From Cenococcum geophilum 1.58 (Eukaryota > Ascomycota > Dothideomycetes > Gloniales > Gloniaceae), in assembly GCA_001692895.1 (NCBI GenBank), contig KV748212.1:682001-746000 (forward strand): a DNA stretch of 64,000 nt, in the 5' to 3' direction. A model generated the notes under the pieces. The model was not told the origin of the DNA and did not search any database. It was given only the letters and a program-made list of their open reading frames with translations. Shown piece after piece: positions 23,373-33,564 of the stretch. Position 1 is the stretch's first letter. Every line of letters starts with the position of its first letter. Both the position numbers and the translations under genes were made by a program.

Positions 23373-24764
23373 GTCTGTCTGGAAGTTTGGATCTGTGCAC
23401 CTGTCTTTGTTAAGTAGAAAGTCGCGAAATGAGGGGTGGTGGAGGCGTAGCGGGTGGGTTTTGTCCCTTGGTATATTAAGGATAGCGTGAAGGTCCTCTA
23501 ACGTGCGGTTTACTCTCTGTTTTGGGATAAGAAGCAACCTGCTTAAAGATTCCAGTGAGAGCGGAGAGAATAGAACGACGATACTTCTAAGGACGTCTTT
23601 TAGCATATTACACAAGCTTCGACGCTCTTGTTTAATGTAACCCACACGGATGGAATTGCGCAGAACAGTTATATAGATGCCGTTAAGGTGCATTTCAGGT
23701 GTAGCAGTAGAGGTGCTGCCGTCTAGAATTGTGTATAGTCTTTCCTTAGCGAACAGTCCTTCACAAATAAACCGACAGGCAGTTGCAGCCCAGATGAACA
23801 GACCGCTTGTATGCTGGACTAGACGTCTGATAACTTTATCCTCTGGCCAGCCGGCCTCTAGTTTATGTTCCTGCCCGAGTCGTCTTAGATTGTACCTTAG
23901 GAAAATGGAGATGTCGTGGTCCACAACTGACGGCGATATGTTATGGAGCATAAAGTCCTGGTGTTTCGCCTCTGGTATCTGATAGAAGCCGTATTGGATT
24001 GGAATTTTAGGTCTGCTTGTTAGAAAGACTTGGAGCCGGACCGTCTCCAACTAAGTTTTAGCTAAGAGTTGCAAAATGGTCCGGATGTTGTTCTTATTAT
24101 TACACTCATCAAGCGCATCGACTACAAGGACATGCGAGGAATGATAGTCGTTGCTGTTAAGCTTAGATAATGGACCGAGAACGAGATGGTGCCACTGATC
24201 GCTGAGAGACTGGCTTGCAATATCGCTATGCTCGGTAATAGCGTTACAAATGTAACGCTTCAGCGGCAGAATCTTGTTCGCAAGTTGCACAGCAATGCTT
24301 GTGAAAAACTTTCCGGCATGGCCAATATCCCCGCCGCCTCTTGAGAAAAAGAAGCTAGCCCCAAGGCTACCCTTCTCTGAGTATTTGGTGGCCAATGTTC
24401 GCGCTACCGTAGACTTTCCAGTACCTGCTAAGCCATTCAGCCAGAAGATGCATGGCGTGTCTTCTCTATTAGCCCAGTTGTATATCTCCTGGAGGAGGTT
24501 GACACGGGTGTCGGGGAGGTAGGTTGGCTCGTGTTGTCGCTGGTATGCATTGAACGGGGCGTCCGCAGCGGTGGGCAAGGTCTTGAGCAGGTCGTTTAGG
24601 CCTAGACTGCCAGTCAGCATTCTGTGATCTCACGGCCTCTAGCCCGCCGAAATGTACTTACTTCCATTGTCCCCAAAGTACACAGATCCATGAACTGTAC
24701 CCGCGATGAGCTGCGAATAACTGTTTGCGGACACGCCGCTGATAAGTTGCGTGCCGCCTGACAT

Positions 24765-26420
24765 GAGCTTCGGAGCAGTAATAAAGTTAGGTCTTGCCAG
24801 TTGCAAACTACTGCACTTTTATAGCACAGGTTCCTATGCATGTGCGCACTCGAACAGTTGGAGTAAAGTTTCGCTTGTGCATCCCGTATGAGGTTCGAGC
24901 TGACTTAAGGTGCTGCGCGCGTTCGTCGCAGCTCGCGTCGGGCAGTAGCAGGGCCTCGTGGACACTAGCGGTGCCAGCCAGTCAAATGATGTAAACTGTT
25001 AATGCCATTTACTACACAGATACAATATGTCCTAAAGCATAAGCAGTATCGTACTTTAACATCGTTTGTTCTACATCTTCAATTAAAAAATAGCTAATGC
25101 ACATCGCCACCGCTAGCAGGGAGGGTGGACGACCCGCTCCGGCCACACCCTTGTCGAGGTGGAGAAAAGCCTGAAGATGATGGGGGGAGTGGTAAATGGG
25201 ACCGACGAGGAGAGGCTGACAGAGAGGCTTAGCCACATGTGGTGGAGCACGTCCCTTATTCATATTTCATATGCAAATCATTTGTATTTTACGACGCTGA
25301 TCTCTAAGCCTGTTTTGTACACGGGCCACCGGCACCGTTGTTTGACGCTTGACTTGGTTTAGTATGGGACTGCCAAGAGGTCGTCTTATGGGGGAGGGGC
25401 AAAATCGCAGCAGCCAGGCATACCGAAATAAGTTGTGGGACACATTTTAACTAGCCTATGTGAAGATTGATAGCTTTCACAACCATAACGGTTGGTATAC
25501 CTTCTATAAATTCCTTGTAAGACTCTTCTAGTATTATTTTATTTAACTCTCTTTTTTATTATTCTATTCTTAACCTTGGTTGTGTTATCACGCTGCAAAG
25601 AAATCGCTTAGTCAGAAAGTGTCCTACGACTTATTTCAGTATGCCTGCGGTGCACTTAGAGGGGAAGCTGATTTTGCAAGCAACTATAATCCGATAATCA
25701 CCTGCATGCAGGTGGTCGCTGTTCATGCGGGACTGGGTGACGATCACCCAACTGAGTAGACACTGTCTATTATCTCATTTATTACCCATAATCTAAGTCA
25801 TCCACGTTATTAAATAATGCGCTGCACTGGCGTCGTCTAATGCTATGGTAATGAAGAATCGCAATAAAAGCCGCAATGAATCACGATTGTGAGCAGAGTA
25901 CTCCAACAAATGTATGCGAATTGCTCCATCATAGCCCGACTTTCTGCTGATTTGTTCTTGTAGTGCGTAAAATCGTCAGGCGCTGGTGTAGCGTAGGGAG
26001 TTAAGGAAGAGGAAGGAAGGGATGGGAGGCGGGGTTGTTTGAGCCTTAAGGTAGATATTGAAGTTTAGAGAAAGGGTTTGGAAGGGAGTGGTACTAACGT
26101 GGTATTGATAGGGAGAATTATATATAAGGGCATGGTGGGCTGGTAACCGGTAAATACTCATTAAGTCATTAAGGTGTGCTTGCAGTTGCATAGTTAATAG
26201 GAGAGTGAATTCATGCTTGGAGAATGAGTGGTCTTAGGTGAAGGGCGTTGAGCTGAGGTTTGGAGCCTGAGCTCCTCTAAAAAGCCGCTCCTGGTGTTGT
26301 GATGGAGGTCGTATGAGGCTGTCAACGAGCCGGTTAGTGTTTTGGGTTGCTCTTCTGCAAGAAATGTGGCGTGTAATTAAAACTATTAATTGCAACTAAA
26401 TGTGGGAGAAGCTATTAGTA
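24765..26420. other. Intergenic region, no gene supported
   Basis: Contains a copy of the ~50-bp dispersed repeat at 25105-25154. Short open frames (for example 25976-26191 minus) have no recognisable motif. Composition is mixed, with AT-rich runs near 25500-25570. Confidence 0.5.
25105..25154 (+). repeat. Dispersed ~50-bp repeat (copy b)
   Basis: gccaccgctagcagggaggg ... ccacacccttgt. Matches 31915-31964 directly and 28441-28489 in inverse orientation, with a few substitutions. Confidence 0.75.
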
Positions 26421-27921
26421 TTAACCTGTATACTCGTTATACTGTAACAAAATCTCCTTCTTAAACTACAACCTATACTCGTTCTAACCCCACAGCGTAA
26501 TATCATAAAGGTTATCAAATAACCTCTTTATATCGTCTATAGAATAAGTATCCCCTAGCCTTAGTAGTCCCAAGAAGAACATGTTGAATTCGTCTAGTTT
26601 CTTTAGAATTTCCTCAGCCGTCACAATATAGAGAAGCTAAGTATTAGTTTGAATTTCCACTGCAAAGATAGGTATAGAGAGAGACCAGCCTTTAAGCTGC
26701 CGCTTTCGGAATTCCGCTGCTATCTAGGCCGCTAATTATATCGCCGGATCTTTATTCACATAGTTGCGTTTAACTTCTATATTAAGGAATATAGGGTAGT
26801 AGTTCGTAAAGGAGGCGGTCTGGTTAATAGACTTAGTAACAGTTAGGGCCGCTTATAACGCTAAAAGGGTATATCAGCTAATGTTAAGGCCAACAGCATA
26901 GTTAATTTTCTTATCGAGGTCTTTAAATAAATCAGGTTCGGAGGAGTAAGGGCAAAGCTTAGGCGGAGATATTTTAATGGATGCGCTATAGTAAAACCAA
27001 TATTAGCAAAGCTTGCACCACACGGATAAATCTACGCCACGCTGCGGAGCTGGGATAAGTGAACGTACATGTTAAACACTATGATATTCTCGTTCCCTAA
27101 TTTATTCTTCTTCTAAAAGTGGTGGAGGCGCCGGAGCAGGTATAGGATCAGGCCCACGACGACCGAGATATAGTGCGACTCTGTGGTATTAGTAGAGCGC
27201 CATTTCTCGGCTATATCAAATGCATCTATTAATATATTATTAATCAACTCAGTATCTGCCGCGGTAAGAGGGATTGGGGAGCTTGTAAAGGGAGGTGCGC
27301 TATAGCAGGCCTAGCACTCTCTGTTAGTAATTAACATTCACCTCACTAATGCGACAATTAGTAGTAATATACCTCGCAACGCTCCTAGAGCGCCTATATA
27401 GATCCAGAGAGCGTAATTCCAAGATTCTCGGCCTGCCTCATCGCTTTAAATTCGATCCGCGGGCTAAGATAGGCTAAATCCTCCCGCTTTATAACTACCC
27501 GCTTCTTCGGCAATAATAACCGGGTACGGGTGGAAGATTGCGATGTCTTTAACGAGACAGTTGTCGGCGGAGGGAACGATAGAACTTCCGATATTGTGTC
27601 GAAGGCTAAGACAACTAATGCGTCTTCTGTGACAGGTATAGGGTTTTTATCTTCAGCTATTAAATTCACCGTCGACCGAAGCGATAGCGCTAACCCTAAC
27701 CTTGCCGCATTCCGGGTGTAACTCCGCATCGCTTAATTCTCCTTATCACCTGCTTTCCGCTGCTTTCGGAGCGTGCTGCTTATAATAGATGGTTTATAAT
27801 ATTAAGGGTTGTGGGTGTGGGAGATGTCGGCTAGCGCGCGGCGATGCTTATGAGTTTGGGATGTAACGGCGGGTGGAGGGCACTCGCTTATCCAGCACGC
27901 AATGTTGGGGCGACCATCTAT
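26421..27921 (-). pseudogene. PD-(D/E)XK nuclease-like domain protein, RIP-inactivated
   Basis: Minus-strand translation begins near 27921 (IDGRPNIACWISECPPPA; the start codon may have become ATA). It continues through a basic Ser/Arg-rich segment (QSSTRTRLLL, VIKREDLAYLSPRIEFKAM) and ends with the conserved nuclease-like core. That core is LNIEVKRNYVNKDPAI*LAA at about 26780, then EFRKRQLKGWSLSIPIFAVE and a tail EEILKKLDEFNMFF...GDTYSIDDIKRLF. E-V-K is the expected catalytic ExK. Stops occur at expected Trp and Gln positions. The N- and C-terminal parts are in different frames, so an intron or frameshift lies between. This fungal family is large, often lineage-specific, and of unknown biological role. 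Confidence 0.7.
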
Positions 27922-28257
27922 ACGAGTTGCGTGTAAGATGTCAAAGACGTCGTGGGGCCGTTTGCGCTTGCGCGAGTATTGTGCGATAGTTATAATGGGA
28001 GGCTGGCGATATTCAAGAGACAGAATGAGTGACATGATGTTGATGCAGCTTAAGCGTTGCTCCACCAACCGAAGCGAAGCTTCACGGGGCGACATCAGCC
28101 ACTACTTGTCACCCATCACTCGCTTTGACTTTCCGCAGCGGCCTCACTGTGTACTTACCGTCGCTCCTCTTCCAAGACCCCCATCTTGTCCGACCTTGAA
28201 TTTGCCTCGCCATTCCCTTGGCGCCCGCTTTTTCAACCTCTATGTCTACTCTCTCTT

Positions 28258-28285
28258 AATCGGTGCTAAATAATAGCTCACAGAC
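28258..28285 (+). repeat. 28-bp direct repeat, copy 1 (partner 28415-28442)
   Basis: Both copies read aatcggtgctaaataatagc followed by tcacagac, without mismatch. Copy 1 abuts the (GTAT)n tract; copy 2 abuts the ~50-bp repeat at 28441. Confidence 0.9.
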
Positions 28286-28321
28286 GTATGTATGTATGTA
28301 TGTATGTATGTATGCATGTAT
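28286..28321. repeat. (GTAT)n microsatellite
   Basis: About eight gtat units with one change (gcat) near the end. Confidence 0.9.
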
Positions 28322-28440
28322 ATTCTATTATGGCCATGCACCATCTAGGGTATGGGCCGTTACAGAGCGCTAACTAATACTTCCTGCCATTAACATGCTT
28401 GCTCCAGTTCAGAAAATCGGTGCTAAATAATAGCTCACAG

Positions 28441-28489
28441 ACAAGGGTGTGGCCGGTGCGGGTCGGCCACCTCCCTGCTTGTGGTGGCA
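28441..28489 (-). repeat. Dispersed ~50-bp repeat (copy c, inverted)
   Basis: acaagggtgtggccggtgcg ... cctgcttgtggtggc; reverse complement of the copies at 25105 and 31915. Confidence 0.8.
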
Positions 28490-28999
28490 ATATCTAGTGC
28501 TAAACCACTTTGATTACTGTTAGATAACTATAAAGCTGTCTATTCAAAGCGAAGTCACGCCTCCTCTAAACAGCAACATCAATATCTATCACAATCAGCC
28601 TTTCGGCTTTTCGCTTTGAAATAAGGCTTATTTGATAGAGAATTTGTTGTTCATTCGTTTTATAGCCTCGATAATACTGTGCCGTATGGCGCTGCGTCGT
28701 CGTCGCGATAAAACGTCTTACCCCTTGGAGGATCGCGAAGTTTCGCGTCGCGTCTTTCCACAGCTGTTGATAAGTAGTCTTTCCTGACAATTTTTCCCAC
28801 AGGGTTTTTAACAGGTTTTAAATTGACGCTTTCCAGCTTCCTCTCCTTCTCCTTCCTACNACGTCGTCGTCGTTAATAGCCTTCAATACTACCTAGAGAT
28901 TCTACGTTGCTCGAANGGTCTGTTAACGATACCCTACGGGCGCAAAGAGACGATATATATTCCTACATTCATATTNGTTGTTGGGCGCAGGCCTCGTAC

Positions 29000-29271
29000 T
29001 GTTAGGTTCTAGCAGTACGCGTTGTTTGGGGCAATGAGTGCGTAATTATCTACCACTGCTTGACAGTAGGGAACCTACTATGCAAGCAGGCTGAGGCGAG
29101 ATTACCCTCTCCTCGGGCCTACACCCCCCAATACAATACAAATACATATTTGGAATATATCTCTGCGAGCGAGTGAATAGATTGTAGTATGCTTACTTAG
29201 CTATACCTGATTCGCATTGTAGACCAGTTTCTGTTTGCTAAAGAACCTCTCGAGGCTATGCCTACGAGACA
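29000..29271 (+). mobile_element. Possible solo LTR fragment (copia-like)
   Basis: The stretch starts tgttaggttctagcagta and ends ctacgagaca, giving the TG...CA ends of an LTR, with a taccctctcctc pyrimidine block and aatacaatacaaatacat inside. It resembles fungal Ty1/copia LTRs by general layout. No clear 5-bp target duplication is visible (cgtac before, cgagt after), and no internal retroelement sequence is adjacent. Confidence 0.3.
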
Positions 29272-29645
29272 CGAGTACTAGAGTAGGCGTTATATGAATT
29301 CGAAAATTGTTCTGCTGAAAGTAGTTACTATACTAGGGCTGATTCCGCCTTTTGCTGCGCCATGCTCTAAGGCTAATCTATGACCTTGCTTTTTCCTTGC
29401 TTAGACCTGCTTCCGAACAATTACAAACTCAGCTTCTTAGTGCAGGGCTCGAAGCAACCCCCTTTCGTTCTACATATGATTACCCTCTGTTCTCGTTAGA
29501 AAAGCTGTACTTTTTCGCGTCAGGCTTTGGATTTGCTCTGGTGAGTTCCCCGCCGTTAATGCCTTCGCGACCATCTGCCTAACCCCGCGCCATCTCAATG
29601 TTATCACAGCTTATCCCCCAACCTATCTCTCCCGTACGACAAAAG

Positions 29646-31734
29646 ATGGGTGTTTTCAAATACGAACCGATTGATCTTGAAAGGCCTGCGTTTCGGCTGC
29701 TACGACTTTTTAAAGGCGCAGTAGGGGACGATATCGAGTGCGAGCTCTTTCAAGCCTGGCTCCAAGGCGACAGCACTATTCCTTATAAGGCTTTGTCATA
29801 TATATGGGGCAGCACGGAAACGACTGAACGCATAAAGATAAATAGGCGAACGCTTGGTGTCACCAATAACCTATACTTAGCACTTAGGTATCTACGTTCC
29901 CAAGATACTAACCAGATATTTTAGGTTAATGCAGTTTATATTAACCAAGGCAATAATAAAAAACAAGAACACCAAGTTCAGTAAATAGGGAATATATATT
30001 CTTAGGCTAATCAGGTTATTTTCTGGTTAGGCCTAGCAACATACAAGATAAAGATGCTTATGGATTCTCTAAAGTAATTAGAGGAAGAGAGTATCAAGCA
30101 CGCATATAAGGACTGGAAACTCACTAATATGCGCTAGATGGACCTTTGGTCAGAAGTACAGCGCGCGGGGATGGAAATGCTCTTAGAGCGATCTTGGTTT
30201 AGGAGAGTTTGGATTTTATAAGAAGTCGCCAACGCAAATATTGCGGTAGTCTATACCGGCACTAGATCTGTCTTAGCGCACATCTTTGCCCTTGCCCCGT
30301 TATTAATGGGAGTACAACCAGAACCTCATTGTCAAGCTGTCTTGGATATAATGCCGGGTCCCTTAAGGAAAGACTCTTGGTAGAGCCGGAAGCGAGATCT
30401 TTATACTCTTCTATTAAAGTTTAACGGAAGCTAAGCAAGTAATCCACGGGATATAATATACGCGTTACTTGGCATATATTCTAATGCGCGGACTAATAAT
30501 CTACATACGGATTATACAAAAACCGTCTAGTAAGTTATTTATAATACCATATTATTCTTATTCGACCTGTCTAACTCCCCCTATTATACAATAATACAAT
30601 TCTTATGCAATTTCACTTCCTTAAACACGGTATATCTTAGTAGAGTTATAATATTGTGTAATGCGAACAATATAGCCGATTTTTTTAAACGACGAGGAGG
30701 CGAGGTTAAGATCACAAAGGAGGTAGTTAAAGCCGCGGCAGGGAATACTTGGAACGGAAAAGAGGTAATGGCGCTTCTTTATAAGCAGAGAGGAGAGGAG
30801 GTGGTCAGAGCCGCAGCACAGAGTGGAAAAGAAGTAATGGCGCTTCTTCTTAAGCAGCAAGGAGATGAGGTAAATATTACAGAGGAGGTAGTTAAAGCCG
30901 CGGCGGGGAATACACAGAACGGAAAACAGGTAATAACGCTTCTTCTTAAGCAGCAAGGAAAGAACATTACTATTACAGAAGAGCTATAAGCAAAAGCACT
31001 AGAAATATGCTTAAGGGTAGTTAGGGAGAAGCATCTCTTTACGCTAACTAGTATGGCCAACCTGGCATTAACGTACAGGAATCAAGGGCGGTAGAAGGAG
31101 GCCAAAGAGCTAGAGGTATAAGTGATAGAGACTATAAATAGGGTACTTAAGGCGGGGCATCCAGATACGCTAAGCATCATAACCAACCTAGCGTTAACGT
31201 TTTGGAATCAAAGGCGGTAGAAGAAGGCCAGAGAGCTAGAGGTGCAAGTAATGGAGACAAGAAAGAGGGTGCTTAGGGCGGAGCATCCAAACACGCTAAG
31301 CATTATGGACAACCTGGTGTGGATATACGGGTATCGAAAGCGGTGGGTGTGGGAAATGTTGGAGATGAGGAGGAGGATACTTTGGGCGAAGTATTTAGAC
31401 ACGCTGAGCAGCATGGCTAACCTGGCGTTAACGTATAGGAATTAAGGGTGGTGGAAGGAGGCCGAAGAGCTGGAGGTGCATGGCCAACTTGGCGTTGATG
31501 TACAAGAATCAAGGGCGGTAAAACGAGGCCGAAGAACTGGAGGTGTAAGTGATGGAGACAAGAAAGAGGGTGCTTAGGGCGGAGTATCCAGACACGCTAA
31601 CTAGCATAAACAACCTTGCATTTACGTTGAAGTCCCAAAGCTGCATTAAAGAGGCCGTCTCACTGCTGGAAAAATGCTTCCATCTCTGGAAACATGTCCT
31701 TGGCCCTTAGCATTCTCGCACTCTAAATGAGTAG
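29646..31734 (+). pseudogene. HET domain - GKEVMALL repeats - TPR protein, RIP-inactivated
   Basis: ATG 29646 starts MGVFKYEPIDLERPAFRLLR. HET landmarks follow in one frame: YKALSYIWGS, *VNAVYINQGNNKKQEHQ, NQVIFWLG, RSWFRRVWIL*EVA and NPRDIIYALLGIYSN. Then come three to four units of a repeat of about 25-30 residues (30690-30989; ITEEVVKAAAGN...GKEVMALLLKQQG), seen in some fungal HET/STAND proteins. Kinesin-light-chain TPR units continue from 31010, still in the same frame to about 31440. At about 31480 a deletion joins gaggtgca to tggccaactt within the TPR array, changing frame. Stops are again Trp/Gln to TAG/TAA. The end ...ACTCTAAATGAGTAG parallels the end of the first HET-TPR gene. Confidence 0.75.
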
Positions 31735-33564
31735 CAGATAAAGAACATAGAGATCGGACTTTAAAGAGACTTTATTTTATAGGATATCTCCTAGGTGTAA
31801 CCGGAAGATATTATATAGTAAACAGAAGCTGGCATGAACGTAAAAAGGCTAAACTGCGTAAGCGTGCCTATGAACGATATGTAACGGTAATGAAAGCAAT
31901 TTGGCACTAGACGTTGCCACCACAAGCAGGGAGGGTGGCCGACCCGCACCGGCTACACCCTTGTGAGGTGGCGAATTCTGTAGCCGTTTTCAGAGAGTTG
32001 AGTTGGTTAACCAGACGCATGGCTAAGGTTAAGTTAGATCGCAAGGCTGCGGGGCTGAGGTTGGCCAACTTGCCAAGACTCCGTACAGCCACAGGCTTAG
32101 ACTTGCTTAATTGACGTAAGTAAATTACTTCCTGGATGTCACGTGGAATGTGCGGGGTCGTTTTGCACTAGCCGGAATTGGTAATCGCTTTAATTAGAGG
32201 TACTAACCCGCGTGGCAACCTTGCATGAATTTGCGTACCATAGTAGACACGAGGCTAATAATAACTTCCTAATATTGTAACGAAGTTCTTAGGCTTGGAT
32301 AAGACCATATTATAAGTTTTATAAGTGGTAAGAGCTTAATAGTGGTACCGTAGTAAAGGGACATTATTACGCCCTAAAAGGAGGCTCTCTGCGAATAAAG
32401 CGCGAGGGCGACAATGCGAACGTAATTTATAGATATAAAGGGTCTCAAATATTGCAAAGTAGCTATAGCATACGACTTATATATAATTATAGTGAAGTAT
32501 AACGTGTGCGCAGAGTTATAGTTACTTAAGGTCAAAGTACCCCTTATATTTTCCGGTACGGTGGGTTTTCCACGACGTAGGGACGGACATTGGGTAGAGG
32601 TACGAGTAGAGACACGGGCAGAGCCAAAAGAGAAGTAGGAAGTAGGAGGAGAAGAAGTAGAGAAGGAAGTAGAAAAGGGTAGCCTAGGTAGAAAGGCAGA
32701 TTTAGGTAAATAGTACTTAAGCTTTAACATTTTCTTTTTAGTTACCCCTTTTAACTATAACCTCTGCCTCTACACCTCTATAACTCTCTACCTCTGCCGG
32801 TGTCTCTACTTGTGTCTCTGCTCGCTTGCGTCTCTACTTATGTATTTCTTATATAAAAGCATAAGAGAGAGCAGAGACAGGAATAAAGATAGAAGTAGTA
32901 GGGTTAAATTTAACTATCTATAGGTAAGGAGTAGGCGGGGGAGGCTAAAATAGGTTCTAAGTAGTGCCTTAGCCTCCCTTATCGCCTGTTAGGCCGCTAG
33001 CTTGACAGAAGATTCGGACAGTAAAGTTACTGCCAAGTGTTACTGTCCGGATCCTGTCCTGTTTTGACACGCTATGGTAAGGAGGCTCGAAAAACGATTT
33101 CAGATACGGTTTACTCGTGGTTGATAGGATAAGTAGCAAAGATAGCGAAGCGTAGCACTATCGAGACTGATAGAGCCGTACTGCTTGAACCAAAAGACGA
33201 CTAAAAGCATCAGATATAAGGTGGTGAGTCCAGCCGCGTGAACGTTGTTAATTCAGGACTCATTGGTGGCGAAGATAACCACGAGATAAAGGACGAGGTA
33301 TATCTCCGACAGCCAATCCCAATTCCAGGTACGGACGCAAGGACGATAATACAGGATAGGGGTATACGATGCTTGAGACAACTGAGAAAACTCCACCTCC
33401 ATAAGATATCCATTGTAACAGGAAGTACGCCGGGGTATAGGTATGATATACAGCGGACTACAAACTCCATGCCAGATGCCCACTTTCCCGACCGGCTGAT
33501 TTAGCACATATTTCATTCTCCATGTCCTGCGTCAGATCACAATCCTTGAGCGAATCAGGTAAAA
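31735..33564. other. Intergenic, partly AT-rich; no gene supported
   Basis: Contains the ~50-bp repeat at 31915-31964, TpA-rich sequence at 32220-32520 and a pyrimidine-rich stretch at 32755-32840. A perfect 10-bp stem cggacagtaa/ttactgtccg lies at about 33013-33051. Open frames at 32374-32730 and 33210-33516 lack domain signs and look like chance frames. Confidence 0.5.
31915..31964 (+). repeat. Dispersed ~50-bp repeat (copy d)
   Basis: gccaccacaagcagggaggg ... ggctacacccttgt. With the copies at 20392, 25105 and 28441 it forms a small family confined here to the pseudogene island. Confidence 0.8.

Larger units (their letters stand above)
20897..24764 (-). pseudogene. NACHT-WD40 (HET-E/D type STAND NLR), broken
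   Basis: A probable first exon begins at ATG 24764 (MSGGTQLISGVSANS..., ending FGDNGS) and is spliced to the frame starting before 24606. The N-terminal linker AADAPFNAYQRQHEPTYLP is typical of fungal NACHT NLRs. The NACHT has Walker A GLAGTGKST (24434-24408) and Walker B VLVVDALDEC. A single TAG at 24051-24053 interrupts LLAKT*LETVRLQVFLTSRP, and the same frame continues to about 23190. An identical 161-bp tandem duplication (23051-23372) then shifts the frame. The helical linker (LREHLLHWLEALSWIGKTL) follows, and then about 12 WD40 units (21180-22640) full of one-base indels. The C-terminus is NILWLPPNYQATYVAVWN with stop at 20897. Such NLRs control fungal incompatibility and inducible cell death. 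Confidence 0.8.
27922..29645. other. Intergenic region with short repeats
   Basis: Holds a 28-bp direct repeat, a (GTAT)n microsatellite, a copy of the ~50-bp repeat and a possible LTR fragment, each listed separately. Short open frames on both strands show no domain. Three N positions occur at 28860-28976. Confidence 0.5.

Noticed and set aside
27690-27705. ctaaccctaacc, telomere-like
   Set aside because: Two units only, inside the coding strand of the PD-(D/E)XK relic; not a telomeric tract.
32374-32730. 118-codon minus-strand frame, Ser/Thr/Tyr-rich
   Set aside because: Lies in AT-rich intergenic sequence with no domain, no neighbouring exons and biased composition.
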